NCBI GenBank assembly: GCA_037200525.1
Contig: JBBCGG010000001.1
Coordinates: 3,092,501-3,156,500 of the forward strand
Reading direction: 5' to 3'
DNA from: Methylocella sp.
Lineage (GTDB): Bacteria; Pseudomonadota; Alphaproteobacteria; Rhizobiales; Beijerinckiaceae
DNA: 64,000 bases
Shown here: piece after piece, positions 7,630 to 15,370 of the stretch
Layout of the letters: the number at the start of each line of letters is the position of its first letter
How positions within the stretch are numbered: position 1 is the stretch's first letter
Notes under the pieces: model-generated
What the model saw: the letters and a program-made list of their open reading frames with translations, nothing else
Databases searched by the model: none
Told to the model about the DNA's origin: nothing
Position numbers and translations under genes: made by a program

Positions 7630-8270
7630 CAGCGGTCAAGGCCGACATCAGGGACATCGCAGCCCTTCGCCGCATTGCCGATCAGGTCGAACATGAGCAC
7701 GGCAAGATCGACATAGTGGTCGCCAACGCCGCCATACAGGGTTGGAAGCTTTTGATGGAAATGGACGACATGGATTGGCGAGACCAGATCGAGAATAATC
7801 TCAATGGCGCCGCGAACACGGTCCGCGCCTCCGGCCCCAAAAATGGTTTCGCGGAACTATGGCCGTTTCATCCTGCTCTCGTCCATGCAGGGCAAGATGG
7901 GGACAAAGGGCGGAGCCAGTTACTCGGCGTCCAAGTGGGGCATTCTCGGCTTGATGAAGTCAGCGGCCCTTGAACTTGGCCAGTACACCATTACCGTCAA
8001 CGTCCTCATTCCCGGGCTTATTGGCACGCTCCTCACCTATAATGAGCAGCGTTTCCGCGCGGCGATAATTCAGTCGAACAGGCCCCCTACAGCCAATCCG
8101 ACGGCGCAGGAGCTTGGGACGCCCGTGCGCCCACAGTGCCCCTTCAGGTCGGCTGGCTGCAGCCAGAGGATGTTTCGCCGATGGCGGTATTTTTGGCGTC
8201 AGATGCCGCCGCCCTGGCGACTGGCGGGGAATTTGAGGTGACGGGCGGAGATGCCGCGAAGGTGAGCTGA
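7630..8270 (+). pseudogene. Broken short-chain dehydrogenase/reductase (SDR)
   Basis: Fragments in three frames join to an SDR of the classical fold. The first is KADIRDIAALRRIADQVE and KIDIVVANAAIQ, then SSMQGKMGTKGGASYSASKW with the catalytic Ser and YxxxK. Next come LGQYTITVNVLIPGLIGT and, in a third frame, EDVSPMAVFLASDAAALATGGEFEVTGGD ending at TGA. The N-terminal glycine-rich cofactor motif is missing and at least two frameshifts are present (near 7835 and 8110). It begins just beyond the divergent acetolactate decarboxylase fragment. An acetoin/diacetyl reductase role fits the context but the family is broad, and resemblance to carveol-dehydrogenase-type SDRs is equally possible. Confidence 0.78.
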
Positions 8271-8696
8271 TATTATTGCAGCCGATTGCGCGGCGCGGCC
8301 GCGAGCATTGGATCTGCCGAGGGCGGAAGACCGCGTTGAGGTCGAGCCTGAATATGAAGGCGCCCGTTTTGGCCATCGCGACGAAGATCCCGAATGCTGG
8401 CGACCGCCAAAAAGACGAGAGAAAATAGTATAAATTCTGCTCGCGTTAAGATCGATGCGCATCGCTGATTGAATTCGGCGGCGTGATTCAAACGCGGAAC
8501 AAACGCTGGAATTTCGACCCAAATGGGTTATGTTAAGTAATCTATATTACGATACAATTGTGATTGAGCAACACCTATTGGATTAATTCATTTAAACGTT
8601 ATGTAAAATTACACGCCCCCGTGTGAATAGTACTTAAGCACATGCAAGCTATCCACAATTAATATTTTAGAAATACCACTATTGTGGAGGGAGTAT
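8271..8696. other. Island intergenic DNA, becoming AT-rich
   Basis: No gene supported. Overlapping minus-strand frames of 70-110 codons exist in the first half but show no recognisable family. From about 8520 the sequence turns strikingly AT-rich compared with the rest of the window, which continues into the following small gene. Confidence 0.4.
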
Positions 8697-8918
8697 ATGA
8701 GATCAAGGCGAGTTTCTTACGAAAGAATTTTCCAAAAAATGGATGAGCTAGAGGAGCTGTACGATGCAGGTCAAATCGCGAAAGGATCAGAAAAATATTC
8801 AGATTTAATCGCGCTGCAACAGCTGCACTGCATATTACTGCAATTTGAGCAGCTTCTCTATTCGGACGATTCCGATAAACCTTCGAACTCAGTGCAAATG
8901 AGTCGAATGGCGAATTAA
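8697..8918 (+). CDS. Small hypothetical protein in AT-rich pocket
   Basis: 73 residues starting MRSRRVSYERIFQKMDELEELYDAG. An excellent ribosome binding site (GGAGGGAG, about 4-6 bases before the ATG) supports translation. The product is charged and helical, with no signal peptide, membrane segment or recognised domain. Base composition is clearly lower in GC than its surroundings, which suggests separate acquisition. Function unknown. Confidence 0.55.
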   Translation: MRSRRVSYERIFQKMDELEELYDAGQIAKGSEKYSDLIALQQLHCILLQFEQLLYSDDSDKPSNSVQMSRMAN

Positions 8919-9332
8919 TATAGGCAAAATATAGACGTCCTCTGAGCGCCGCGCCAAAAGTCGACGAAGGCCCAAGGAAGAAGCCAATCTGGTAGATTCC
9001 GAATTCCGTTAAAAAGCATCGCGTTTTTCGCCAGGGCCGGAGGAGCAAATTCCAAAGGGGCCCATCTGAATCGTTGCACGCCGGCAAACCAGGTACTGGC
9101 GCTCAAACCAGCGCCGCGTTCGATAAAGCCGAAGCGCAGCCGTACTACGGTTTCCGAACCAAACGGCCCGCGCCGCGTTAAACCAGCGCTTATCTATTTA
9201 CCCCGTAACGCTGATTTCTTCCGCCGGGCTTCATTTAAGGGCGCGGGAATGAGGGGGAGCAGCAGGCCGGGAATAGGTGACTAACCGGCGTCCCGTCGAC
9301 GGGGTGCAGACGACGGCGTGAAACTATAACTC
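8919..9332. other. Intergenic DNA with short repeated GC motifs
   Basis: No coding frame I can support. Near 9106-9191 the motifs AAACCAGCG and GCGCCGCGTT recur in different arrangement, suggesting small duplications. The stretch ends at a terminator-like hairpin that precedes an exported-protein gene. Confidence 0.35.
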
Positions 9333-9356
9333 AGCCCGGCCAGCGCCGGGCTTTTT
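9333..9356 (+). terminator. Rho-independent terminator
   Basis: Perfect 8-bp stem AGCCCGGC/GCCGGGCT, loop CAGC, followed by a T run. A near-identical hairpin with the same stem occurs at 10617-10641, on the other side of the exported-protein gene and the IS inserted in it. Confidence 0.8.
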
Positions 9357-9475
9357 CGTGCGGCCTGGGAAACTGGTATATTTGCATCGCTCTCTCACAA
9401 TTTGCTCAAGGAGATTTTATGATTAAACCAGCAGCGTTGGCAGTTTTGTCAGTCGGCGTTGCTTTTCCCGCTCTA

Positions 9476-10313
9476 GGGTCCAGACTCACAACCAGTAGCA
9501 AACGGTAGCGGCGATGCAGACTGTCGCGAGGAAGTTTATGGCGTTTCGGTCGTAGCGGGTAGCCACGCGCCTGAAGTCTTTCAGGCGGCAGAACATGCGT
9601 TCGATGGCGTTGCGGTTTCGATAGAGGAAGGGCGAGAAGCAGTTCTTCCACCTGCGATTGGCCTTGGGCGGGATATTCGGCATAGCTCCGCGCTCCTCGA
9701 CCTGCCGACGGATCGCATTTGCGTCGTAGCCCTTGTCGCCATGGAGGATTTCGCAAGGAGGAAGTCGCGCGATAAGCTCCGCGCCCGCCGAGCAATCGGC
9801 GATTTGGCCGCCGGTGAGCATGAAAGACAGCGGGCGGCAGTCCGCATCGGTCAATGCGTGGATTTTGGTTGTGCGCCCGCCGCGCGAACGGCCGATGGCC
9901 TGATTCTTCTCCCCCCTTTGCCGCCACTGGCCGAGCGATGCGCCTTGACCGCCGAGGAGTCGATGAGGACCTGCGCCGGCGGCCCGCCTGCTTGCGCAAG
10001 CGCGTGGAACAGATCGATCCAAACGCCCTTAGCAGCCCAGCGAACGTAGCGATTGTAGAGAGTCTTCTTTGGCCCGTACTCCAGCGGCGCGTCAATCCAG
10101 CGTCCGCCAGATTTCAGCACATGAATGATCCCGCTGATCACCCGGCGATCATCGACGCGCGCCTTGCCGCGCGTGTCCGTGGGAAGATGCGGCGCGATCT
10201 TCGCGAACTGCGCGTCCGTCAGCCAGAATTGATCCCGATTCATAGTCGCTTCCTTTCGGAAGCTGTGAATCACAATCCGCCTGTCACGCCAACCATTTTA
10301 TGGGTCTGGGCCC
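9476..10313 (-). mobile_element. IS5-family insertion sequence (IS427-like), distinct type
   Basis: An 838-base element with 13-bp inverted ends GGGTCCAGACTCA and GGGCCCAGACCCA (2 mismatches). It is inserted in a CTAG site with TA duplicated on both sides (9474-9475, 10314-10315). The ends and transposase differ from the two-copy IS at 5150 and 25698, yet the target preference is the same. It interrupts the exported-protein gene just at its signal-peptide region. Confidence 0.92.
9486..10243 (-). CDS. IS5-family transposase, two frames (-1 frameshift)
   Basis: The first frame starts at ATG 10243, preceded by AAGGAAG about 5 bases upstream, and begins MNRDQFWLTDAQFAKIAPHL. It carries the first catalytic Asp (LIDSSAVKAHR) and ends near 9851. 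The second frame (to 9486) holds the second Asp (LHGDKGYDANAIR) and the Glu in YRNRNAIERMFCRLKDF, ending AATVCYWL. A G6 run after GGCAAA in the overlap is the probable -1 slip site. The complete enzyme would be about 250 residues of the DDE_Tnp_1 type. All catalytic residues are present, so it is likely active. Confidence 0.9.
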
Positions 10314-10616
10314 TAGCGCGGCCTGCGCGAACACCTGAGTCGTCCATTAACTGCGCTCAATTCGTTAAGACAGGGCCGACTACTTGGACTGAGATCGGAA
10401 CCGCAGAATTGACCATGAGAGGCGCCAGATTGGAATTAAGCGATTACCCCATAACCCCTAAGTTGGCGCTCCTCAATGGGGCGAGTTTGTATATCTTTGT
10501 TGACAAGACATGCACTGGAAACAATCCCCGAGCCAAGGTGGATTCGTCTTTTACCGGCGGCATGTAACTCCCGCCGCGCGGGCGCAACCCGCCGCCTGTC
10601 TTAATTCGCACTGGAG

Positions 10617-10641
10617 AGCCCGGCCCTGCGCCGGGCTTTTT
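10617..10641 (+). terminator. Rho-independent terminator
   Basis: Stem AGCCCGGC/GCCGGGCT with loop CCTGC and a following T run, 50 bases after the stop of the interrupted exported-protein gene. Same stem as the hairpin at 9333-9356. Confidence 0.82.
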
Positions 10642-10749
10642 CACGCCAACGTTACTCCGGCGACACGATTTTGTAATATCGGCGCGACTAGCTCCTCGGC
10701 CGGGAGCTAAGCAATTCCGATTGGCTCCCGAAGCCTAGGAAAGACTGCA

Positions 10750-11076
10750 ATGGCCCGTAAACCCCCCACCGAAAAACCGCCCGTCGTGGAGATTATTCCC
10801 AGTGTTGCCCAAGGTATTTCGGCGGTCGCAAGCGCAAACGCCCCATTTTTGTATTTTGAACGAGCTCCGTTCTTTGGACACTTCGACGGAATCGGCAAGG
10901 TAACGATCATAGCGACTCGCCACATCGCGAAGGCGCAGTCCAGCAATGAGGTGTACATCGATCGGGTAATTGTCGCCCATCTCGTCGGAAGCCTAGACGC
11001 CATGAAATCGCTTCGCTCGGCGCTCGATTCCCTTATTCTCCTGGCTGGACCGAACCCAGGAAACCCTCCGAATTAA
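10750..11076 (+). CDS. Conserved hypothetical protein (Rhizobiales type)
   Basis: 108 residues, with GGAAAG about 7 bases before the ATG. A Pro-rich N-terminus (MARKPPTEKPPVVE) is followed by a compact alpha/beta domain with FERAPFFGHFDGIGKVTIIATRHI, DRVIVAHLVGSLDAMKSLRSAL and LLAGPNPG. No signal peptide or membrane helix. I know such proteins only as uncharacterised family members in Rhizobiales. It stands alone between a terminator and the tRNA-Arg fragment, so the context does not indicate a role. Confidence 0.62.
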   Translation: MARKPPTEKPPVVEIIPSVAQGISAVASANAPFLYFERAPFFGHFDGIGKVTIIATRHIAKAQSSNEVYIDRVIVAHLVGSLDAMKSLRSALDSLILLAGPNPGNPPN

Positions 11077-11339
11077 AGAGAACATCGCGCCTTCTGCCCA
11101 TTGACGCGACGCGGGAGTCGGGCGACCGGCTCCCATTTGCATTGGTAGGAGAAGGGAATGCCGGGCAACAGCATCAACGCGTCCAGCAAGCTTCAGAAAA
11201 CCTCCGGCCGGTAGATTTTTATGAATGTTTTGGGGCGACGGTGCGCGGATCGTGGGCTGCATAGCGCTGCGCGACGGGAGCAAAAAGTAATAAAAAGTGG
11301 AATGTAAACGTTAGAAAACCTCGTAACTCATTGATTTTA

Positions 11340-11394
11340 TGGCGACTCCGGCAGGGTTCGAACCTGCGACCTGCCGCTTAGAAGGCGGCCATCT
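11340..11394 (-). tRNA. tRNA-Arg(TCT) fragment, 3' part
   Basis: Read on the minus strand: anticodon stem GCCGC/GCGGC with loop CTTCTAA (anticodon TCT), variable AGGTC, T arm GCAGG/CCTGC around TTCGAAC, acceptor strand CGGAGTC, G, then CCA (11342-11340). The matching 5' acceptor strand GACTCCG is absent on the other side, and the D-arm region does not fold normally, so only the 3' half remains. Such 3' fragments typify integrase crossover sites left by genomic islands. Confidence 0.72.
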
Positions 11395-11551
11395 CCTCGA
11401 GGCATCCAGGGGCAACGTGAGATTGTGCGTTGAGAAGCTCAGCGACTTCCATCTTGCGCTCCCGGAAAACGAGGCGTTCCTGATGGCGGACCTAAGCAAG
11501 GACGCAGCTCAGGAATTAAATCAAGCCGAATCGAATCACTGGAGGATATGG

Positions 11552-12047
11552 ATGTCGAAGAAATCGGATGGACAGCCAAAGAACGGGGCTGAAGTAGTTG
11601 TCCGTACGCTTGAAGCGCGCGGGGTGGAGTATGTGTTTGGCGTACCCGGCGCTAAGATTGACGGCGTTTTCAACGCTCTGCTTGATTCAAGCTCTCCATA
11701 TCGGGCGATGGCGGGTTTCTCTTCTCTGCAATGGGGCTGGGGACAGCGGTGAGGATCAAAGCGCACATTGTGCATATGATCTGGATCGACGGCACATACG
11801 ACATGGTGGCTGAACAGGAGGTGATGAAATATGGCCGGCCGTCAGGCTGCGATTTTGGGCCGGTCGTTCCAGTGAAATACGCCGAAGCATTCGGAGCAAC
11901 CGGTCTCATGATACGGACAGCGGACGAAATCGCTCCGGTCTTGCAGAAAGCATTTGATACCCCTGGACCGGTCATCGTCGGGGTCCACGTGGACTACGGC
12001 GACAACCTCAGCTTTTCGAGATGGTCGATCCCAACAGCCTCCATTAG
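11552..12047 (+). pseudogene. Acetolactate synthase remnant with internal deletion
   Basis: GGAGGA precedes an ATG opening [42 protein letters not shown], the N-terminus of a catabolic acetolactate synthase (thiamine-diphosphate enzyme, pyruvate to 2-acetolactate). After about 45 codons, roughly 400 codons are missing. Sequence resumes in another frame with [46 protein letters not shown] and [15 protein letters not shown], the C-terminal part of the same protein. A further single-base shift near 12015 is needed to reach the natural end [11 protein letters not shown] and stop at 12047. Non-functional. It fits with the decarboxylase and dehydrogenase remnants at 7.0-8.3 kb. Confidence 0.87.
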
Positions 12048-12311
12048 CATCGGCTCGCTGGAGGAGAACCCCGTTCTGCTCCAGCGCGTCAAGTAAGCAT
12101 GGCGGCCAGTCCGCATAGATTCGTTGGCGGCTCCTATTGGCGGCATACGCGCATTGGTCCGCCTCCCTCTCGTATCGCCTCCACTTCGACATAGGTTTTG
12201 CATAGCTCGCGGCATATCTTTAGCGTGAGGGAAGATGGCGCGGCCACCGTTCAGGCTTGAACCCTGCTGGTTTGCCCACCTCAAAAGAGGTCGAACGGCC
12301 CGGAGACCAAA

Positions 12312-13466
12312 GTGCGCGGATTCTACGAATTCTTTGCGGGGGGCGGCATGGCGCGAGCGGGCCTTGGGCTGGGCTGGACCTGTCTATTCGCCAATGATTT
12401 CGACGCCCGAAAAAGCGCCGCTTACCGGCTGAATTGGGTTGGCGGCGAACTGAAGACCGGCGACGTCGCGGCGCTGCAACTGTCGGATCTTCCAAAGCAG
12501 CGAGCCAACCTGGCCTGGGCATCCTTTCCCTGCCAGGATCTGTCCTTGGCGGGGGCGGGGGCCGGCCTTAAGGGCGCGCGAAGCGGGACATTTTACCCTT
12601 TTTGGGCATTGATCGAGGGTTTGATCGGCCAAAGTCGAGCGCCTGATCTTATCGTGCTCGAAAACGTCAATGGCGCATTAACCTCGCATGGCGGCAGCGA
12701 CTTCGCCGCCCTTTGCGCTCATTTGCACAACGGCGGCTATCGCTTCGGGGCGATGATCGTCGACGCCGTTCACTTCCTGCCGCAATCGCGCCCGCGCCTG
12801 TTCGTCGTCGGCGTTCGGAGCGGATGGGAAACTCCGCCAGAGACGCAGTTGGATCTGGAAAGCGGCGCCGCCTCGATCTGGCATCCCCCCGCGTTGCGAA
12901 ACGCCTACGCGTCATTGCCTTCGCACATCCAAGAGTCGTGGGTCTGGTGGACGCTGCCGCCGCCAGAATCGCGCCGAGTCGTTCTGGCCGATTTGCTGGA
13001 GGATGATTCGCTTGTCGCCTGGCGAACGCAGGCTGAAACGCAGGGCTTGCTTGCGATGATGAGCGAAAACAATCTTCTGAAGGTCGAGCGAGCAAGACGT
13101 GCCGGGCGCCGCATCGCGGGCTGCGTCTACAGACGCACGCGCACCGGCGCTCTGGGCGTCCGGCTGCAACGCGCGGAGGTGCGGTTTGATGGGCTTTCGG
13201 GATGCTTGCGCACCCCTGCGGGCGGATCCAGTCGCCAGCTGATCCTGATCGTGGATGGGCTAAGCGTGAAATCGCGCCTGATTTCCGCGCGCGAAACTGC
13301 TCGGCTCATGGGCTTGCCCGATGCATATCTACTGCCGCAAAACTATAACGAGGCCTATCATCTGACGGGGGATGGCGTCGTCGTTCCGGTCGTTCGGCAC
13401 CTTGCTGAACATTTGCTTGAGCCAATCCTTGCGCATCACGACGCGGCGACAGTGGTCGCCGCATGA
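12312..13466 (+). CDS. DNA (cytosine-5-)-methyltransferase
   Basis: 384 residues with the ordered C5-methyltransferase motifs. FYEFFAGGGMARAGLG (motif I, SAM binding) comes first, then ANDFD and SFPCQDLS with the nucleophile Cys74 (motif IV). Motif VI is VLENVNG (around 116-121), motif VIII QSRPRLFVVG. A target-recognition stretch follows and RLISARETARLMGLPD and motif X near the C-terminus. It transfers methyl groups to C5 of cytosine in a specific but unknown DNA sequence. Translation starts at GTG with GGAGA 6 bases upstream. Its stop overlaps the start of vsr (ATGA), so the two are one operon. No restriction endonuclease gene is adjacent, which points to a Dcm-like orphan enzyme or a remnant restriction-modification locus. 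Confidence 0.92.
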   Translation: MRGFYEFFAGGGMARAGLGLGWTCLFANDFDARKSAAYRLNWVGGELKTGDVAALQLSDLPKQRANLAWASFPCQDLSLAGAGAGLKGARSGTFYPFWALIEGLIGQSRAPDLIVLENVNGALTSHGGSDFAALCAHLHNGGYRFGAMIVDAVHFLPQSRPRLFVVGVRSGWETPPETQLDLESGAASIWHPPALRNAYASLPSHIQESWVWWTLPPPESRRVVLADLLEDDSLVAWRTQAETQGLLAMMSENNLLKVERARRAGRRIAGCVYRRTRTGALGVRLQRAEVRFDGLSGCLRTPAGGSSRQLILIVDGLSVKSRLISARETARLMGLPDAYLLPQNYNEAYHLTGDGVVVPVVRHLAEHLLEPILAHHDAATVVAA

Positions 13467-13888
13467 GAGGAGGGGCCTTGGAGCCCTCATGCAACGCGCC
13501 TAACCGGCTGCGCAGCGCCATTATGCGCTCGGTCAAATCGACGAACACGCGGCCGGAAATGATCGTCCGCTCGCTCGCGCATCGGCTGGGCTTTCGCTTT
13601 CGGTTGCATCGCAAGGCGCTTCCCGGAAGTCCCGACCTCGTCTTCGTTGGACGGCGTAAAGTGATTTTCGTCCATGGGTGCTTTTGGCATGGGCATGATT
13701 GCAAGCGGGGCAGCCGCATGCCGAAGGCGAACGCTGATTACTGGAGCTCAAAAATCGCGGGCAATAAGGCGCGCGACGCCAAGACGCAGGCGGCGCTCGC
13801 CGCGGCTGGTTGGGGCGTCATGATCGTCTGGGAATGCGAGACTAAAGATTCCGAAGCTCTCGGCGCACGGATATTGGATTTTCTGTGA
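13463..13888 (+). CDS. vsr: Very short patch repair endonuclease Vsr
   Basis: 141 residues. The hallmark segments are RSAIMRSVKSTNTRPE (residues 17-32), LPGSPDLVF with the catalytic Asp58, VHGCFWHGHDC with the zinc/metal-binding His and Cys (70-80), and YWSSKIAGNKARDA. Vsr nicks 5' of T in T:G mismatches that arise by deamination of 5-methylcytosine, starting repair back to C:G. It overlaps the methyltransferase gene by four bases, so the enzyme that creates 5-methylcytosine and the repair nuclease are made together. The first ATG is coupled to the upstream stop. Confidence 0.93.
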   Translation: MRGGALEPSCNAPNRLRSAIMRSVKSTNTRPEMIVRSLAHRLGFRFRLHRKALPGSPDLVFVGRRKVIFVHGCFWHGHDCKRGSRMPKANADYWSSKIAGNKARDAKTQAALAAAGWGVMIVWECETKDSEALGARILDFL

Positions 13889-14248
13889 CCTAAGCTCCCG
13901 GCGCAAGCCTCGAACAAACCCGGCTATTTACCATACGAACGTTTTCGTTCCATTGCGCAAGAGGGTCGGCCACCATTCCGGCGTCGATTTCGTCTGGCTG
14001 TTGCATAAATATACAACTGTTTGGTTTACATATGCTTTTTGTCGATTTTTCAAGCCATAGCATCGCTTGAAGGGCGCGGGTTGCGCAAGAATCCAGTCGG
14101 CTTCTCCGGCGGCTCGTGCATATTGCTAAGCATCGCCGTGGCCATTAAGCCTTCCGCAAGAGAGGGATGCGAAATTGGTTTCGGATCCCTGGCCAATCTT
14201 GGCTACGGCCCGTCAGGGGTCGGAGTTGGACGCAGACAGGACATACGT
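13889..14248. other. Intergenic region upstream of rlpA
   Basis: The boundary between island-like genes and core genome. It contains a short inverted repeat GAACG/CGTTC near 13938 and an AT-rich patch (about 14006-14045) that could hold the rlpA promoter. The rlpA frame stays open through 14021-14248, but this part lacks lipoprotein-signal character. Confidence 0.4.
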
Positions 14249-15187
14249 ATGCTAGCGAAACGGCTTCTGTGTTTTTTACCGCGCCGTTTTGCTGCTTTTT
14301 GGTGGTTCTCTCTGACGTCATTTGCGCCCCGCAGCCTCTTCGTCGCCGGACTTATCGGAGGCGCGGCTTTAACTCTCGGGGGATGCGCGCAGCAGCCGCC
14401 TTTGCAGCGCGTCGCCCATTCCAAGGAATATTTCCCCTCATCGATCTACGGCGCAGCAAGTGAGCGCGTCGTCGCCGATGGCGAAACAGTGCCGCGCGGC
14501 GGCGGCGCCTATATGGTCGGCAAACCCTATTCGGTCGCGGGACATACTTATTATCCGAGCGAAAAGCAGTATGCCGCGACTGGCCTTGCCTCGTGGTATG
14601 GCGACGCCTTCCATGGCCGGCGCACAGCCAATGGCGAGGTCTATGATCGCGAGGGCATCACCGCCGCGCACCCGACCATGCCGTTGCCGAGCTACGCGCG
14701 CGTCACCAATCTGCGCAATAATTATTCGATGATCGTGCGCGTCAACGATCGCGGTCCTTTCGCAGCTAACCGCATAATGGACGTATCGCGCAAAACCGCC
14801 GAAGCGCTTGACTTCCGGCGCACCGGCACAGCCAAGGTCAAAGTTGAATATATCGGAGCGGCCAGCATCGATGGTTCGGACGACGCCAAATTGCTGGCCA
14901 CCTTGCGCCTCGATGGGCCGGCGAGACTTGATGGCCGCGATGGCGGCCCCCCGACTATGGTCGCCGAGCGAGAACCATTCCGCACGGCCTCGGCTGAGCC
15001 TGTCCAAATAGCCCGCGTCGCGCAGGTGGATGAAAGCGAAACCGCAAGCATTCCCGAGCCTCCGGCGCGGAATGCCGTAGGCCGCTCGTTCGCGGGCGTC
15101 GCGCCGCTCCCTCCGGCGCGTCCGTTTGATCTTGGGATGGCTCCAGCCGGCCGCGTGCGCGTCGCAACCCGGCAGGCCAATAACTAA
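14249..15187 (+). CDS. rlpA: RlpA-type septal ring lytic transglycosylase lipoprotein
   Basis: 312 residues from the chosen ATG, which places a signal sequence and the lipobox LTLGGC (Cys46) in a normal position. Longer in-frame starts would add about 75 unconserved residues. The double-psi beta-barrel domain (about 112-200) contains GLASWYGDAFHGRRTANGEVYD, THP-like AAHPTMPLPSYARV, VRVNDRGPF and ISRKTAEALDF-like sequence with the family Asp and His residues. RlpA cleaves naked glycan strands at the septum and binds the outer membrane by its lipid. A C-terminal SPOR domain is not evident; the tail is low-complexity. It precedes the D-Ala-D-Ala carboxypeptidase gene, a common Rhizobiales arrangement. 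Confidence 0.9.
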   Translation: MLAKRLLCFLPRRFAAFWWFSLTSFAPRSLFVAGLIGGAALTLGGCAQQPPLQRVAHSKEYFPSSIYGAASERVVADGETVPRGGGAYMVGKPYSVAGHTYYPSEKQYAATGLASWYGDAFHGRRTANGEVYDREGITAAHPTMPLPSYARVTNLRNNYSMIVRVNDRGPFAANRIMDVSRKTAEALDFRRTGTAKVKVEYIGAASIDGSDDAKLLATLRLDGPARLDGRDGGPPTMVAEREPFRTASAEPVQIARVAQVDESETASIPEPPARNAVGRSFAGVAPLPPARPFDLGMAPAGRVRVATRQANN

Positions 15188-15226
15188 AGCATCATCCAGG
15201 AATTGCGGAGTTAAGCCAAATTCCGC

Positions 15227-15249
15227 TCAAGGCCAACGGTTGGCCTTGA
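15227..15249. promoter_or_regulatory. 23-bp palindrome between rlpA and carboxypeptidase gene
   Basis: TCAAGGCCAAC, one central G, then GTTGGCCTTGA: an 11-bp perfect inverted repeat 40 bases after the rlpA stop. No T run follows, so it may be an operator or a factor-dependent terminator rather than a standard terminator. A smaller repeat GGAATT/AATTCC lies just upstream. Confidence 0.5.
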
Positions 15250-15370
15250 TCGCCGCGTCTCGAACGGCCACACTCTGCTGATCGGGTCACGCGCCCACGG
15301 GCGACTGCATGACTGCTCGGTTGATCGGCGGCGCGGCGGTTCGGCGGGTGGCCGTGCGGAAAGGACCAGC

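Larger units (their letters stand above)
9419..10567 (+). pseudogene. Small exported protein gene interrupted by IS5-family element
   Basis: ATG with AAGGAG upstream opens a signal peptide MIKPAALAVLSVGVAFPAL (19 codons to 9475). The IS then intervenes. After its removal with one TA, the frame resumes at 10316 as ARPARTPESSINCAQFVKTGP… and runs to TAA at 10567. The restored protein has 102 residues with a signal peptide ending near the junction. Its mature part contains two Cys (in INCAQ and KTCTGN), which could form a disulfide, and the segment LYIFVDKTC. I do not recognise a named family. The IS makes it non-functional. Confidence 0.83.

Noticed and set aside
11339-11550. Protein-like reading [11 protein letters not shown]
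   Set aside because: This is the well-known false translation of a tRNA sequence, here the tRNA-Arg fragment.
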